A stretch of DNA of 64,000 bases, from NCBI RefSeq assembly GCF_900142415.1, contig NZ_FRAU01000005.1:99854-163853 (forward strand), in the 5' to 3' direction. A program made the translations under genes and the position numbers. Origin of the DNA: Rhodothermus profundi. GTDB taxonomy: Bacteria > Bacteroidota > Rhodothermia > Rhodothermales > Rhodothermaceae. Under the pieces are notes generated by a model. That model did no database searches and had not been told where the DNA came from. It saw only the letters and a list, made by a program, of their open reading frames with translations. Of this stretch, positions 24,700 to 34,338 are shown in pieces (the first letter of the stretch is position 1; each line of letters starts with the position of its first letter).

Positions 24700-25170
24700 T
24701 CAGTACGCAACCCGTTCTGGGTGGTCGAGCCACACCTGAAAAGGGATCCAGGCGTCGCGATCGGGCACATGGATGAAAGGAATGCGGCGTTGCGGTCCCG
24801 GCTGCTCCAGTTCTTCATAGATCAGCGCATCGTCAAAACCGGCCCGCGCCGCATCGTGCCGCGTGGCCGCATAGAACACACGAGCCGGCCGCGCCCAGTA
24901 GATGGCTCCCAGGCACATGGGGCATGGTTCACAGGAGGTGTACAGGTCGCAACCCGTAAGCTGAAAATGCCCCAGTCGCCGACACGCCTCACGAATCGCC
25001 ACAATCTCGGCGTGCGCTGTCGGGTCGTTATCCGTGGTTACTCGGTTTGTCCCAATCGCCAGAATTTCCCCTTCACGCACGACCAGCGCAGCAAAAGGGC
25101 CGCCTCCTTCCCGGACGTTTGCCGCGGCCCGGCGAATCACCTCACGGATAAAAGTTTCGGGCTCGGTCAT
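24700..25170 (-). CDS. guaD: Guanine deaminase (cytidine-deaminase fold)
   Basis: The 156-residue zinc enzyme of the CDA fold converts guanine to xanthine. Zinc ligands are in THAEIVAIREA (His and catalytic Glu as PTAHAE) and SCEPCPMCLGAIYWARP (two Cys). The tail AGFDDALIYEELEQPGPQRR and the closing IPFQVWLDHPERVAY match the B. subtilis GuaD type closely rather than tRNA adenosine deaminase TadA. It could assist purine salvage or nitrogen supply alongside the convergent amidase. Confidence 0.9.
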   Translation of the reverse strand: MTEPETFIREVIRRAAANVREGGGPFAALVVREGEILAIGTNRVTTDNDPTAHAEIVAIREACRRLGHFQLTGCDLYTSCEPCPMCLGAIYWARPARVFYAATRHDAARAGFDDALIYEELEQPGPQRRIPFIHVPDRDAWIPFQVWLDHPERVAY

Positions 25171-25348
25171 TTTCGCATGTCATTGCCCTGTCATCCTGGA
25201 CCCATAGGAGTGCCCTTCCACATGCCTTCTCCCCCACTTCCACATTCCGCCTTACGATACGACAGCCTGGACTTTTCCGCCAGTAAACGGGAGCTTTCGC
25301 CAATCCTGACGGTAACTCTTTACAAAATGATCGCATTCAGGCATTGTC

Positions 25349-27709
25349 ATGGGAAAGGCTACCCCGGGAAGCTGCTGGAGGGCGCTGCTATGGGGGGCAC
25401 TGCTTCTGCCGGGAGTCCTCTACGCCCAGTCGGCTGCCCAGCTTGTCGATGAAGGAGACCACTGGCTGGCTCGTGGTGCGTATCAAGAAGCCGAAAAGAC
25501 CTATCAAGAAGCACTGGCGCAAGACGCCACCTATCTGCCTGCCTATCTGGGCATGGTACGGCTGGCAATGGCGCGCAAAAACTGGCGACAGGCCAGCACG
25601 TGGGCCCGCAAGGCGCTCCGCATCGATTCGAGCAGCCTGGCCGCCCATTACTTTCTGGCCATCAGCGAGCGCGAGCGGGCGCAATATCAGACGCCGTTTC
25701 AATTTATGCACCGCAAGACGTCCCGCAAGCATTTCGAATGGGTCCTGGCCCGTGATAGCCTGTATCGCGATGTGCTCTACCAGTATGCATTGCTCTACCG
25801 CCAGGATACCAACTATGCCCGGGCCATTACGCTCGCGGAGGCGCAGGTGCGGCTGCGCCCGGATCTGGACGAGGCCGCAATAGGGCTCTTTCGACTGTAC
25901 CACTCTTTCCTTAACCACACCGACCTGGAAAAAGCCGGCCGCTGGCTGGCGCAGCATCCGACAGGCTATGCCCGCTTCTTTGAAGCGGAACGCCTGCGAC
26001 GGCTCGGGCAGCTCCAGGAAGCCGACCGTGCCTTCCGCAGGCTGCAACAAACGGACGTTGGCTGGCCGCCCCAGGCTATTGCCCTGGCCCGCGCACGGAT
26101 CTGGACCGCACTCAACCGTCCAGACTCGGTGCAGGCAATCATTGACCGGGCCATTCACACCATCAGCAGCGCCCTGGACGCCCGCTTTCTGTTTGAAGAT
26201 TTCAAATACATCTTCAACCTGCAGGAGCTGGCCACCTACCGACACCTGCAAGCGCCCGAGGCCTACCGCACGTTTTTTCAGGCCTTCTGGGAGCGACGCG
26301 ATCCCATGCCCGGCCGCCCCATCAACATGCGACTGGTCGCGCATTACCGGCGGTTGCTGGTAGCCGAACGCGACTACGTCTACGACGGCCCGCGCCTCTG
26401 GCACAGCAATCCAGATAAGTTTGGCGAGCTCAAGCTTCCCCCCACATACTTTCTCAATCAGGAATTCAACGACAAGGGTCTGATCTTCATTCGGCATGGC
26501 GCTCCGGACGATCGGATTGTGACCGTTCGGGGCGAAGTTAATCCCTTTCGTTCGGGTTCGCTGTGGCGGGAGCGGGAGTTTGGCATGGGCTGGGTGCCGA
26601 ACGAGTCGTGGCGCTACTACCAGCCGCGCATGGACTTCCACTTCGTGATTGACGAAGGCGCCACCGGCAACAACTGGCGGTTGACCCCTGTGCTGGCCAA
26701 TGCGCAAATGATCGAAGACCGAGAAATCTGGGGACCGCCGTATTCTCGCATTATGAGCACGCTCCGGACAAAATGGGAAGTCGAAGCCGGGTTGCGTCCG
26801 CCTCAGCCTACCACGTTGGAGCTGTTTGAATTGCGCGAAGCCCTGGTGGCGCAAAGCCAGGCAGCTTACACGCGAGGGTTAACTTCGGATCAGTACCGCT
26901 GGCCGGCTAACCTGGTTGTGCTTCCGCTGGAAGTGCTCCCGGTAGCCTTTCGGGGCCCTGCCGACAGCACGCAGGTATATCTGTACTATGCCCTGCCGGC
27001 TGCCCCTTTCCGAAAAGTTACCGGTCGTCGCAGCGGCTATACGCGAGCTGAAGTCGGCTTTGCCGTCCATGATACGGCCTGGCAACCGCTGGTAACCCAG
27101 CTCCAGCAGCGCACCCTGCCTATTTTGCCTGATCCAACGGCTGCCCTTAACGATTTCATGGTAGTAACGCTGCAGCCTGGCACCTACCGTTTGACGCTGC
27201 ACGGCCGCTCGCTGGAGTCCGAGCGTTTGCAGGGGCGCGTGCAAATGGAGCTGACCGTACCCGACCTGCGCGAACCGGGTCTGCAAATGAGCGACCTGCT
27301 TCCTGCCTGGCGTATCCTGCCGGCCTCAGGGCCCAGCCGCTTCGTACGTAATGGCTGGCATCTGTGGCCTAATCCCTTGCGTCGCTTTTCGGTGAGCCAG
27401 CCTGTGCATCTGTATTTTGAAATTTACGGGCTCACGCCCGACGCGCAGGGACGCACCCGCTATACTGTCGAGTACATCCTGCGTCCTATCAAACCCCGGA
27501 AGAAGTTCTTTGGCCTTTTTGGCCGCGACGACCGCCCGGTGCTGCGGCTAAAAAGTACCCACGAAGACCCCCATACAGAACTCAGCGAGCATGCCGAACT
27601 CGACGTCCACCGCGTTGATCCGGGGGATTATGTGCTGGAGGTTCGCATCACAGACGCCCGCACCGGCGCTACCATCAGCCGCACGCTCGCGCTCACCTTA
27701 ACGGAATAG
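25349..27709 (+). CDS. Secreted TPR protein with GWxTD-like domain
   Basis: The 786-residue protein has a signal peptide ending at LYAQS (about residue 28), then TPR-like helical repeats over residues about 30-230 (EGDHWLARGAYQEAEKTYQE, AYLGMVRLAMARKNWRQA). Around residue 370 the segment YFLNQEFNDKGLIFIRHGAP resembles the RG-x-YI-x-GxP-Dx part of GWxTD-domain proteins common in Bacteroidota-like and Acidobacterial genomes, but the GWxTD signature itself is absent. The C-terminal half is beta-rich and closes with an Ig-like stretch. Exported and probably periplasmic. Function unknown. In 25171-25348, between it and the deaminase, I see no gene. Confidence 0.72.
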   Translation: MGKATPGSCWRALLWGALLLPGVLYAQSAAQLVDEGDHWLARGAYQEAEKTYQEALAQDATYLPAYLGMVRLAMARKNWRQASTWARKALRIDSSSLAAHYFLAISERERAQYQTPFQFMHRKTSRKHFEWVLARDSLYRDVLYQYALLYRQDTNYARAITLAEAQVRLRPDLDEAAIGLFRLYHSFLNHTDLEKAGRWLAQHPTGYARFFEAERLRRLGQLQEADRAFRRLQQTDVGWPPQAIALARARIWTALNRPDSVQAIIDRAIHTISSALDARFLFEDFKYIFNLQELATYRHLQAPEAYRTFFQAFWERRDPMPGRPINMRLVAHYRRLLVAERDYVYDGPRLWHSNPDKFGELKLPPTYFLNQEFNDKGLIFIRHGAPDDRIVTVRGEVNPFRSGSLWREREFGMGWVPNESWRYYQPRMDFHFVIDEGATGNNWRLTPVLANAQMIEDREIWGPPYSRIMSTLRTKWEVEAGLRPPQPTTLELFELREALVAQSQAAYTRGLTSDQYRWPANLVVLPLEVLPVAFRGPADSTQVYLYYALPAAPFRKVTGRRSGYTRAEVGFAVHDTAWQPLVTQLQQRTLPILPDPTAALNDFMVVTLQPGTYRLTLHGRSLESERLQGRVQMELTVPDLREPGLQMSDLLPAWRILPASGPSRFVRNGWHLWPNPLRRFSVSQPVHLYFEIYGLTPDAQGRTRYTVEYILRPIKPRKKFFGLFGRDDRPVLRLKSTHEDPHTELSEHAELDVHRVDPGDYVLEVRITDARTGATISRTLALTLTE

Positions 27710-27712
27710 GTG

Positions 27713-28324
27713 CTATAATCCAAGTTGCCGCAGAAAAATTGGCAGGGCTCGTGGTTCCAGCAAAAGCGTCAGGAGCAATCCTCCCAGGGCACCTCCCAGG
27801 TGCGCTTCGTGGGCAATGCCTCCCTCTTCAATGCCACGCCGCACCGCATAAATGGACAGCACTACATATCCAATAGCAAACAGCACGGCCGGAATACCCA
27901 CCGGGAAAAAGAAAAGGTATATGCGGTCAAAGGGAAAAAACAGGCAGTACCCGAAAAGGAGTCCACTGATGGCCCCTGACGCGCCCACTGCTGCATACGT
28001 AGGCCGATTGCGATGCAGCCATAGTGAAAGTCCATGCCCGGCCAGCTCGGCCCCAAAGTAAACGAGCAGAAATCGCACCGGACCCAGCAGCACCTCCATG
28101 GGGCGTCCGAAGAAAAAGAGCGTAATCAGATTGAACGCCAGGTGAGCCCACCCTACATGTACAAAACCGGCCGTGATCATCCGATAATACTGGCGACCCT
28201 GCAAAATATGCAGCGGGCGAAATGCCCACCGATCCATCAGAGACGGATCGACCAGCAGCGCATACCCGCTGACCAGCAGATTGAGCAACAGCAGCAGCGT
28301 AGTCCAGGGAGTTTCCAGAAACAT
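27713..28324 (-). CDS. Rhomboid-family intramembrane serine protease
   Basis: The 203-residue, six-helix membrane protein carries the rhomboid features: AGFVHVGWAHLAFNLITLFF (His/Asn oxyanion region), the nucleophile motif AAVGASGAISGLLFG with Ser in GASG, and the catalytic His in EEGGIAHEAHLGGALGG. It cleaves transmembrane substrates in or near the bilayer; its substrate is unknown. No Shine-Dalgarno is seen before the ATG. Its 3' end lies 3 bases from that of the converging TPR gene. Confidence 0.92.
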   Translation of the reverse strand: MFLETPWTTLLLLLNLLVSGYALLVDPSLMDRWAFRPLHILQGRQYYRMITAGFVHVGWAHLAFNLITLFFFGRPMEVLLGPVRFLLVYFGAELAGHGLSLWLHRNRPTYAAVGASGAISGLLFGYCLFFPFDRIYLFFFPVGIPAVLFAIGYVVLSIYAVRRGIEEGGIAHEAHLGGALGGLLLTLLLEPRALPIFLRQLGL

Positions 28325-28423
28325 TGAGCGACAGCAGTTGATTTCAGCGAGCCTTTAAAAGATGATCGCTCAACGCCCGAACAGACCCTTCGGATTCGGC
28401 CTGTCCATCGTATCTTTGCTACC

Positions 28424-29713
28424 ATGGATATGGGAACGCCCCTGACGTTTGAGGCGCTGGCGCTTCGGCTGGGAACGGCGCTGGCCATTGGATTGATGGT
28501 GGGACTGCAGCGTGAGTTTGCCCACCGCCAGGAGCAAAACTCCCGGGCCGGGTTGTTTGCCGGTGCCCGCACCTTTACGCTTATCAGTCTGCTGGGCGCC
28601 ACCTCCGGGCTGGCAGCCGATCTATTACAGGCGCCGTTTATTGTGCTCCTTACGCTGGCAGGTGTAGGAGCGTTGCTGACGGTAGCCCACTACATTGGCG
28701 CGCAGCGCGGCGATATTGGCCTGACCACCGAAATGGCCGGTCTGCTAACCTTTCTGATTGGACTGCTCTGCTACCTGAATCGACTGGTGCTGGCGGCTGC
28801 ACTGGGCGTAGGTCTGACCTGGTTGCTTGCCCTTAAGCCGCAAACGCGTTTGCTGGCCGAACGCATCTCGCGCGAGGATGTCTATGCCACGCTGAAGTTT
28901 GGCCTGATTACAGTAATTTTGCTACCCCTGCTGCCCGACCGGAGCTACGGTCCCCCGCCGTTTGACGTGCTCGTGCCGCGTCAGATCTGGCTCATGGTCG
29001 TGTTCATTTCGGCCATCAGCTTCCTGGGATACGTGCTGACGCAGGTGCTCGGAGCCCGCCGCGGCCTTGGCCTGACCGGCCTGCTGGGCGGCCTTGCCTC
29101 CAGCACAGCGCTGACGCTCAGCATGGCGCGCCGCAGCCATGAGTGGACCCGACTGGCGCCTACGGTAGCTGCTGCCATTCTCCTAGCCTGGGCTACCATG
29201 ATACTGCGTCTGATCCTTATTCTAGCCGTGCTGGCCCCTGCGCTCCTTGAACCCACCGCTTTACCCTTAGGAGGTGCCCTGCTGGCAGGTCTGGCCTACA
29301 GCGCCCTTTTGTACCGCCAGCAGCAGTCGCGCCCTTCTCAGGCCGAAACGCCCCTGAAAAACCCCTTTGAACTGAAACCTGCTCTCCTGTTCGGCCTGCT
29401 CTATGCCCTTATCTTACTGCTAGCTAACGCGGCCCGCCTGCACCTGGGCGCTTCGGGCCTGTACGTGTCCAGCCTGCTTGGCGGCGCTGCCGACAGTGAT
29501 GCCGTGGTACTCTCCGTAGCCCAGCTCAGCCAGACCGACATGGGGCTACCGCTCGAGGTGGCTGCCCGGGCCGTTATTCTAGCCGCCATTGCCAATACGT
29601 TCGTCAAAGCAGGTCTGGTCTGGATGCTTGGCGCGCCCGCGCTGCGCCGACCCATTCTGATCGGGCTGCTGACCTACACGTTGCCTGCCCTTCTCCTGAT
29701 CGGGTTTATATAG
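28424..29713 (+). CDS. MgtC/SapB-DUF4010 membrane protein
   Basis: The 429-residue polytopic membrane protein combines an N-terminal MgtC/SapB domain (ALRLGTALAIGLMVGLQREF, RTFTLISLLGATSGL) with a C-terminal DUF4010 domain (LVPRQIWLMVVFISAISFLG, GLTGLLGGLASSTALTLSMA, GGAADSDAVVLSVAQ). About twelve hydrophobic segments are visible. The fusion is common across bacteria. Ion-related roles have been suggested for MgtC proteins but the substrate is unproven. It stands alone, converging with purQ. Confidence 0.88.
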   Translation: MDMGTPLTFEALALRLGTALAIGLMVGLQREFAHRQEQNSRAGLFAGARTFTLISLLGATSGLAADLLQAPFIVLLTLAGVGALLTVAHYIGAQRGDIGLTTEMAGLLTFLIGLLCYLNRLVLAAALGVGLTWLLALKPQTRLLAERISREDVYATLKFGLITVILLPLLPDRSYGPPPFDVLVPRQIWLMVVFISAISFLGYVLTQVLGARRGLGLTGLLGGLASSTALTLSMARRSHEWTRLAPTVAAAILLAWATMILRLILILAVLAPALLEPTALPLGGALLAGLAYSALLYRQQQSRPSQAETPLKNPFELKPALLFGLLYALILLLANAARLHLGASGLYVSSLLGGAADSDAVVLSVAQLSQTDMGLPLEVAARAVILAAIANTFVKAGLVWMLGAPALRRPILIGLLTYTLPALLLIGFI

Positions 29714-29716
29714 CTT

Positions 29717-30424
29717 TCAGACCGAAACGCCGGCCACGTGCCGGATTAGCGACTGAAAAATGCCCAGGCCATCCTCACTGCCCAGCAGCGCTTCTACGCA
29801 GCGCTCCGGATGGGGCATCATACCAAGCACATTCCGCTGCTCGTTCACAATGCCTGCGATGTTGCGCGCCGATCCATTGGGATTGGCCGCCTCCGTAAGC
29901 CGCCCATCGGGCTCGCAGTAGCGAAACACCACCTGCCCATTGGCCTCCAGGCGATTCAGCACCTCCGGAGGGGCATAATAGTTACCTTCGCCATGTGCAA
30001 TGGGGATGCGCAGCACTTGTCCGGGCTGCAGCGCGTTTGTAAAAGGCGTGTCGGTCTGCTCTACGCGGACGTGCACGTACTTGCAGATAAACCGCAATGA
30101 GGCGTTCCGCAACAGCACGCCTGGCAGCAGGCCACTTTCACAGAGCACCTGAAAGCCGTTACAGATGCCGATCACAGGCCCTCCCTCACGAGCAAACCGG
30201 ATGACGTCCTGCATAATGGGCGAAAACCGGGCAATGGCTCCCGGACGCAAATAGTCGCCATAGGAGAAGCCGCCGGGCACAATCACGACGTCCACATCTC
30301 CCAGCTTCGTCTCCTTGTGCCAGATAAAGCGCGCTTCCTGTCCGGCCACATGCTTTGCAGCATGGTAAGCGTCATGATCGCAGTTAGACCCCGGAAAAAC
30401 CAGAATACCGAATCGAACGGCCAT
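29717..30424 (-). CDS. purQ: Phosphoribosylformylglycinamidine synthase, glutaminase subunit
   Basis: The 235-residue class I glutamine amidotransferase subunit hydrolyses glutamine and supplies ammonia to PurL in purine synthesis. The N-terminus [19 protein letters not shown] is diagnostic. The nucleophile is Cys88 in [12 protein letters not shown] and the His/Glu pair is in [19 protein letters not shown] precedes the ATG by 7 bases. purL and purS are not in this window. It is divergent from folC across a long non-coding stretch. Confidence 0.96.
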   Translation of the reverse strand: MAVRFGILVFPGSNCDHDAYHAAKHVAGQEARFIWHKETKLGDVDVVIVPGGFSYGDYLRPGAIARFSPIMQDVIRFAREGGPVIGICNGFQVLCESGLLPGVLLRNASLRFICKYVHVRVEQTDTPFTNALQPGQVLRIPIAHGEGNYYAPPEVLNRLEANGQVVFRYCEPDGRLTEAANPNGSARNIAGIVNEQRNVLGMMPHPERCVEALLGSEDGLGIFQSLIRHVAGVSV

Positions 30425-31101
30425 GCGAATGCCTCACATTGTGGATGCCACCTCGGACGAACCGCTTCGTGCAACGCCTGATTGACAAACGGGTTCGGTA
30501 TCCAGTCAAACGCCAGTTTACCCTGTGAGCCAGGCAGGCATTTGGTCCGGCCTTGTATGCTCAGATGCCTTTCTGAACGGCTTCCATAGCGATCGGTAGC
30601 CAGACCACAACGATCACACTCCCGCCTCAGTAAGCCGGCTTCGGTGCAATCCATAATCAAAGCGATCCATCCTGCCCCGGGCTGTAAACGCTGCCTGCCA
30701 CTTTGCTGACCTAACGGATCTCCGGGTATTTCTCTGCGTCGAAGAAACCGGGGGATCGCAGATCCGCGGGATCAACCGGCAGGATGGCCTCGCCTTACGG
30801 ACACCGTTGACGATGCCCAGATGGCCTACCCGAAAGCCAGGGGCGGTGCGCCCTGTCGGTGGCCCAGCAAAGAACATCGGCAGCGGGCGCTTTCGGCCGC
30901 CGGAGTTGGCTGTAGAAATTTGGCCGGTGCTCCCGGGCCGGCACCAGCAGAAGAAAGCTACGCATAGCTGCTCCTTCGAGGAGTTCAGGGCTCGCTAAAC
31001 CAAGCGGGATGCGCGAACAACACTGGAACGATGTCGCCCCGACGGAAGCTGACCGGCCGGCCTGCACCGCATAGCCGGTATAACCAACTACGGTAACCTG
31101 T
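30425..31101 (+). other. 677-base spacer without convincing genes
   Basis: Divergent purQ and folC are separated by this long stretch. Short open frames exist on both strands but none has a ribosome binding site with plausible protein composition, and none is recognisable. A small hairpin CTCCT-tcg-AGGAG occurs near 30970-30982. A degraded gene or an unstructured regulatory region are both possible. Confidence 0.5.
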
Positions 31102-32427
31102 ATGGAAGCATTGCGCTATTTACTTTCATTGCCCCGGTTTGCGGATCAGGGACGGACAGCGTACCGGCCCGGACTGGCCCGTATGGAGGCGTTGTTAGCG
31201 GCCATGGGATGCCCCCATCAGGCGTATCCGTGCGTGCACATTGCCGGCACCAATGGCAAGGGCTCGACGGCCTCCCTGTTAGCAGCTATTGCGCAGGCAG
31301 CCGGCTATCGCGTGGGACTGCACACCTCTCCCCATCTCTGGGAAGTAGGCGAGCGCATGCGGATTAACGGGGTGCCGGCTTCTGCGGCGTGGTTGGAGCG
31401 CGCGGTTGCCCGTTACCGTCCGCTTTTTGAGCGCGTGCAACCCAGCTTTTTTGAGGCTACGGTCGCGCTCAGCTTGCTGTACTTTGCCGAGCAGCAGGTT
31501 GACCTGGCCGTTGTGGAAGTGGGGTTAGGGGGGCGGCTTGATGCCACCAACATTGTGCACCCCCGTCTGGCCATCATCACGTCGATCGGGCTGGACCATA
31601 CCGACATCCTGGGCGGCACGCTGGCTGCCATTGCCCGCGAAAAAGCCGGGATCATCAAGCCAGGTGTGCCCGTGCTGACAGCCGCACAGCAGCCAGACGC
31701 CCTGAAGGTTATCCGCCAGACGGCAGCTCGGCAGCAGGCTCCGTTTCACCATCTACGGGACGAAGTTCACCTGGAGGCAGCGGTTCCTGCTGTCTCTCGC
31801 ATGCGGCTGACGGTTCGCACGCCGGTGCGGCGCTACGTTGATCTGGAGTTAGGCCTATCTGGCCCCCACCAGGCGACCAATGCGCTGCTGGCTCTTCGGG
31901 CAGCTGAACTGACGCTCCCGGAGGTATTAGACGATCCACGCCCGATCTGGCAGGGACTGCGCGACGTCAAACGCCTGAGCGGCTTGCGCGGCCGGTTTGA
32001 TGTCTTGCAGACCCATCCGCTCATTGTAGCCGACGTGGCCCACAATCCAGACGGACTGGCGGCCGTACTGAAGACCGTTGACCAGTTCCATCCGCCTGGC
32101 ACAGGGCGTCGCTATGCACTCTGGGGGGCGCTGCGCGACAAAGATGCGCCCACCATGGCCCGCCAGTTGGTTCAGGCCGGCTTTGCCGTGTACGTCGCCG
32201 CGTTTGAGAATCCGCGTGCCTGGTCGGCTGTCGAGCTGGTCGCCCTGGTACAGCAGGCTGGAGGACAGGTGGTGGGCGCCGGAACTGTCCGGGATGGCTG
32301 GCATTTATTGCAACAGCGCCTGGATGCTAGCGATGTGCTGTTAATCACAGGTTCGCATCAGGTGGTGGCCGCCCTTCCACCGGTTCTGTGGCTGCATGCA
32401 TATGCCTCACCGGCGCAGATAGGTTAA
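31102..32427 (+). CDS. folC: Bifunctional folylpolyglutamate/dihydrofolate synthase
   Basis: The 441-residue Mur-ligase-like enzyme adds glutamate to dihydropteroate and to reduced folates using ATP. Motifs are VHIAGTNGKGSTASLLAAIA (P-loop), HTSPHLWEVGERMRING, VEVGLGGRLDATNIV, ITSIGLDHTDILGGTLAAIA and REKAGIIKPGVPVL. The C-terminal substrate domain includes DVAHNPDGLAAVL. It is single, about 230 bases ahead of rho and with its own upstream space. accD, which often precedes folC elsewhere, is not here. Confidence 0.96.
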   Translation: MEALRYLLSLPRFADQGRTAYRPGLARMEALLAAMGCPHQAYPCVHIAGTNGKGSTASLLAAIAQAAGYRVGLHTSPHLWEVGERMRINGVPASAAWLERAVARYRPLFERVQPSFFEATVALSLLYFAEQQVDLAVVEVGLGGRLDATNIVHPRLAIITSIGLDHTDILGGTLAAIAREKAGIIKPGVPVLTAAQQPDALKVIRQTAARQQAPFHHLRDEVHLEAAVPAVSRMRLTVRTPVRRYVDLELGLSGPHQATNALLALRAAELTLPEVLDDPRPIWQGLRDVKRLSGLRGRFDVLQTHPLIVADVAHNPDGLAAVLKTVDQFHPPGTGRRYALWGALRDKDAPTMARQLVQAGFAVYVAAFENPRAWSAVELVALVQQAGGQVVGAGTVRDGWHLLQQRLDASDVLLITGSHQVVAALPPVLWLHAYASPAQIG

Positions 32428-32455
32428 TTTTTTCCAAAATGCCTTAGATCCGCAG

Positions 32456-32483
32456 TTGACTTTCTGCTGAAAGATTCTAATTT
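32456..32483 (+). promoter_or_regulatory. Candidate promoter of rho
   Basis: TTGACT at 32456-32461 and TAATTT at 32478-32483 are spaced by 16 bases. Transcription from here would give a leader of about 145 bases before the rho ATG. Confidence 0.55.
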
Positions 32484-32491
32484 TGGTACCG

Positions 32492-32549
32492 GTGGTCGTG
32501 CGGATCCCAGCCTGCCCAGCCGGTCTGCCTTTCTCAGCAGGCCGACCAC
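32492..32549 (+). other. Nested inverted repeats in the rho leader
   Basis: GTGGTCG (32492-32498) pairs with CGACCAC (32543-32549), enclosing CCTGC (32511-32515) that pairs with GCAGG (32537-32541). The leader RNA can thus fold into a nested hairpin. rho genes are known to be autoregulated by attenuation in long leaders in other bacteria; a similar role here is inference. Confidence 0.4.
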
Positions 32550-32636
32550 AGACAGCAAGCCCCCCGGACATTGGAAATTAACCAGCCTGCCTCACATAAG
32601 TAAATCTTCACCAGCATTCAAACCAGCGCTTTTCTT

Positions 32637-34205
32637 ATGAAGATCTCCGAACTTCAAGCCAAGAAGATCAGTGAACTGCGCGAACTGGCCCGCGAGTTGG
32701 GCCTTACCGGATACTCGACGCTCCGCAAGCAGGATCTGATTTATCGCATCCTGGAAGCTCAGGCAGAAGCCGAAGCCGGAGGTCCTAACGGAACCGCTCA
32801 CGCTGCTTCCGAGACGGCCGAAGAAACGGCGGCCGAAGAAGCGAAGGCGGAGCTTTCGGAGGAGCCAGCGTCCGAGGCACCCCCGGCAGTGGCGTCCGCT
32901 TCCGAGGCCGAAGTTGAAACGTCGGAGGCAGAAGCGCTCCCGGCCCGAGAAGACCGGCGTGGCTGGCGCGATCGGCGTAGCCGGCGGGTGCGCATGGAAA
33001 TGCGCTATGCCGACTGGGAAGAACGCCGGCGCCGCATCTATGAGGGGCGCCCGGCCTACATGGCCACCTACGATCCCAGCAAAACCGAGCTGGAGGGCAT
33101 GATCATCAAAAGCGGAGTGCTGGAAATCATGCCCGACGGCTACGGTTTCCTGCGCTCGCACGAGTACAATTACCTGCCGGGGCCCGACGACATCTACGTG
33201 TCGCCTTCTCAGATTAAGCGCTTCAGCCTGCGTCTGGGCGACACGATCGAAGGGCTGGTGCGTCCTCCCAAGGAGGGCGAGCGGTTCTTCGCTCTTATCC
33301 AGGTGCACAAGGTCAACGGTCGGCCTCCAGAAGAAATGGAAGAGCGGCAAAGCTTTGACTATCTCACGCCGCTCTATCCCACCGAGCAGATCCGGCTGGA
33401 GACCACTCCCAATGAGTACAGCACCCGCATCCTGGATCTCTTTTCGCCGATTGGCAAGGGACAGCGCGGACTGATCGTCGCGCCGCCTAAAACCGGCAAA
33501 ACGATTCTGTTGCAGAAAATCGCCAACGCAATTACGACGAACCATCCGGAAATCTACCTGATCATCCTGCTGGTGGACGAGCGCCCTGAGGAGGTCACCG
33601 ACATGGAGCGCAACGTCAAGGCCGAGGTGATCTCCTCCACGTTCGACCAGGATCCTGAGCGGCATGTTGAAGTAGCCGATATTGTGCTGGAAAAGGCCAA
33701 ACGGCTGGTCGAGGCCAAACAGGACGTGGTCATTCTGCTCGATTCGATCACGCGCCTGGCCCGCGCGCATAACGCGGTAACGCCCAGTACGGGTAAGACG
33801 CTCTCAGGAGGTATCGAAGCTGGGGCCCTGCGTGGTCCTAAGCGCTTTTTTGGCGCGGCCCGCAACGTCGAAGAGGGCGGATCGCTAACCATCATTGGCA
33901 CCGCACTGATTGAGACCGGTAGCCGCATGGATGAGGTGATCTTTGAAGAGTTTAAAGGCACCGGAAACATGGAACTGGTGCTCGACCGCCAACTGGCCGA
34001 CCGGCGCATCTTTCCGGCCATTCACCTGATCAAGTCGGGCACGCGCCGCGAAGAGCTGCTGATTCCCGAAGCCAAGCTGCACCGCATCTGGCTGCTGCGT
34101 AAGATTCTGGCCGATATGGACCCTGTGGAAGCTATGACCTTCCTGCTGGAGAAGATGCGGGGCACGCGCAGCAACGATGAGTTCCTGGTAACCATGAACT
34201 CCTGA
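32637..34205 (+). CDS. rho: Transcription termination factor Rho
   Basis: The 522-residue hexameric RNA translocase ends transcription. The N-terminal Rho-N helix region ([20 protein letters not shown]) is followed by an insert of about 60 residues rich in Ala, Glu and Ser, then a short Arg-rich piece, as in many high-GC and Bacteroidota-type Rho proteins. The cold-shock-like RNA-binding domain contains [20 protein letters not shown]. ATPase motifs are [18 protein letters not shown] (Walker A), [17 protein letters not shown] (Walker B) and the Q-loop region [21 protein letters not shown] strong terminator follows the stop. Confidence 0.97.
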   Translation: MKISELQAKKISELRELARELGLTGYSTLRKQDLIYRILEAQAEAEAGGPNGTAHAASETAEETAAEEAKAELSEEPASEAPPAVASASEAEVETSEAEALPAREDRRGWRDRRSRRVRMEMRYADWEERRRRIYEGRPAYMATYDPSKTELEGMIIKSGVLEIMPDGYGFLRSHEYNYLPGPDDIYVSPSQIKRFSLRLGDTIEGLVRPPKEGERFFALIQVHKVNGRPPEEMEERQSFDYLTPLYPTEQIRLETTPNEYSTRILDLFSPIGKGQRGLIVAPPKTGKTILLQKIANAITTNHPEIYLIILLVDERPEEVTDMERNVKAEVISSTFDQDPERHVEVADIVLEKAKRLVEAKQDVVILLDSITRLARAHNAVTPSTGKTLSGGIEAGALRGPKRFFGAARNVEEGGSLTIIGTALIETGSRMDEVIFEEFKGTGNMELVLDRQLADRRIFPAIHLIKSGTRREELLIPEAKLHRIWLLRKILADMDPVEAMTFLLEKMRGTRSNDEFLVTMNS

Positions 34206-34226
34206 GCACCTCTGGCCACGCTACAG

Positions 34227-34258
34227 AGGGCTCCGCCCTGTAGGGCGGAGCCCTTTTT
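34227..34258 (+). terminator. Strong rho-independent terminator after rho
   Basis: A 13-bp perfect stem (34227-34239 with 34242-34254) with a minimal loop is followed by TTTTT. It insulates rho from the Tricorn gene. Confidence 0.93.
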
Positions 34259-34338
34259 GTTGAATTCAAAAAGTAAAAAGCGCTTCCGATTGGAAATTTC
34301 GTATCTTACAACAACCTGTAGTTGATCCCCAGACGGCG

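Noticed and set aside
25388-26854. A 488-codon open frame on the minus strand
   Set aside because: It is a shadow of the TPR/GWxTD-like gene; the composition is atypical and there is no start signal.
30283-30660. A possible transposase fragment behind purQ
   Set aside because: The translated frame overlaps purQ and shows no DDE or other transposase motif, no terminal repeats and no target duplication.
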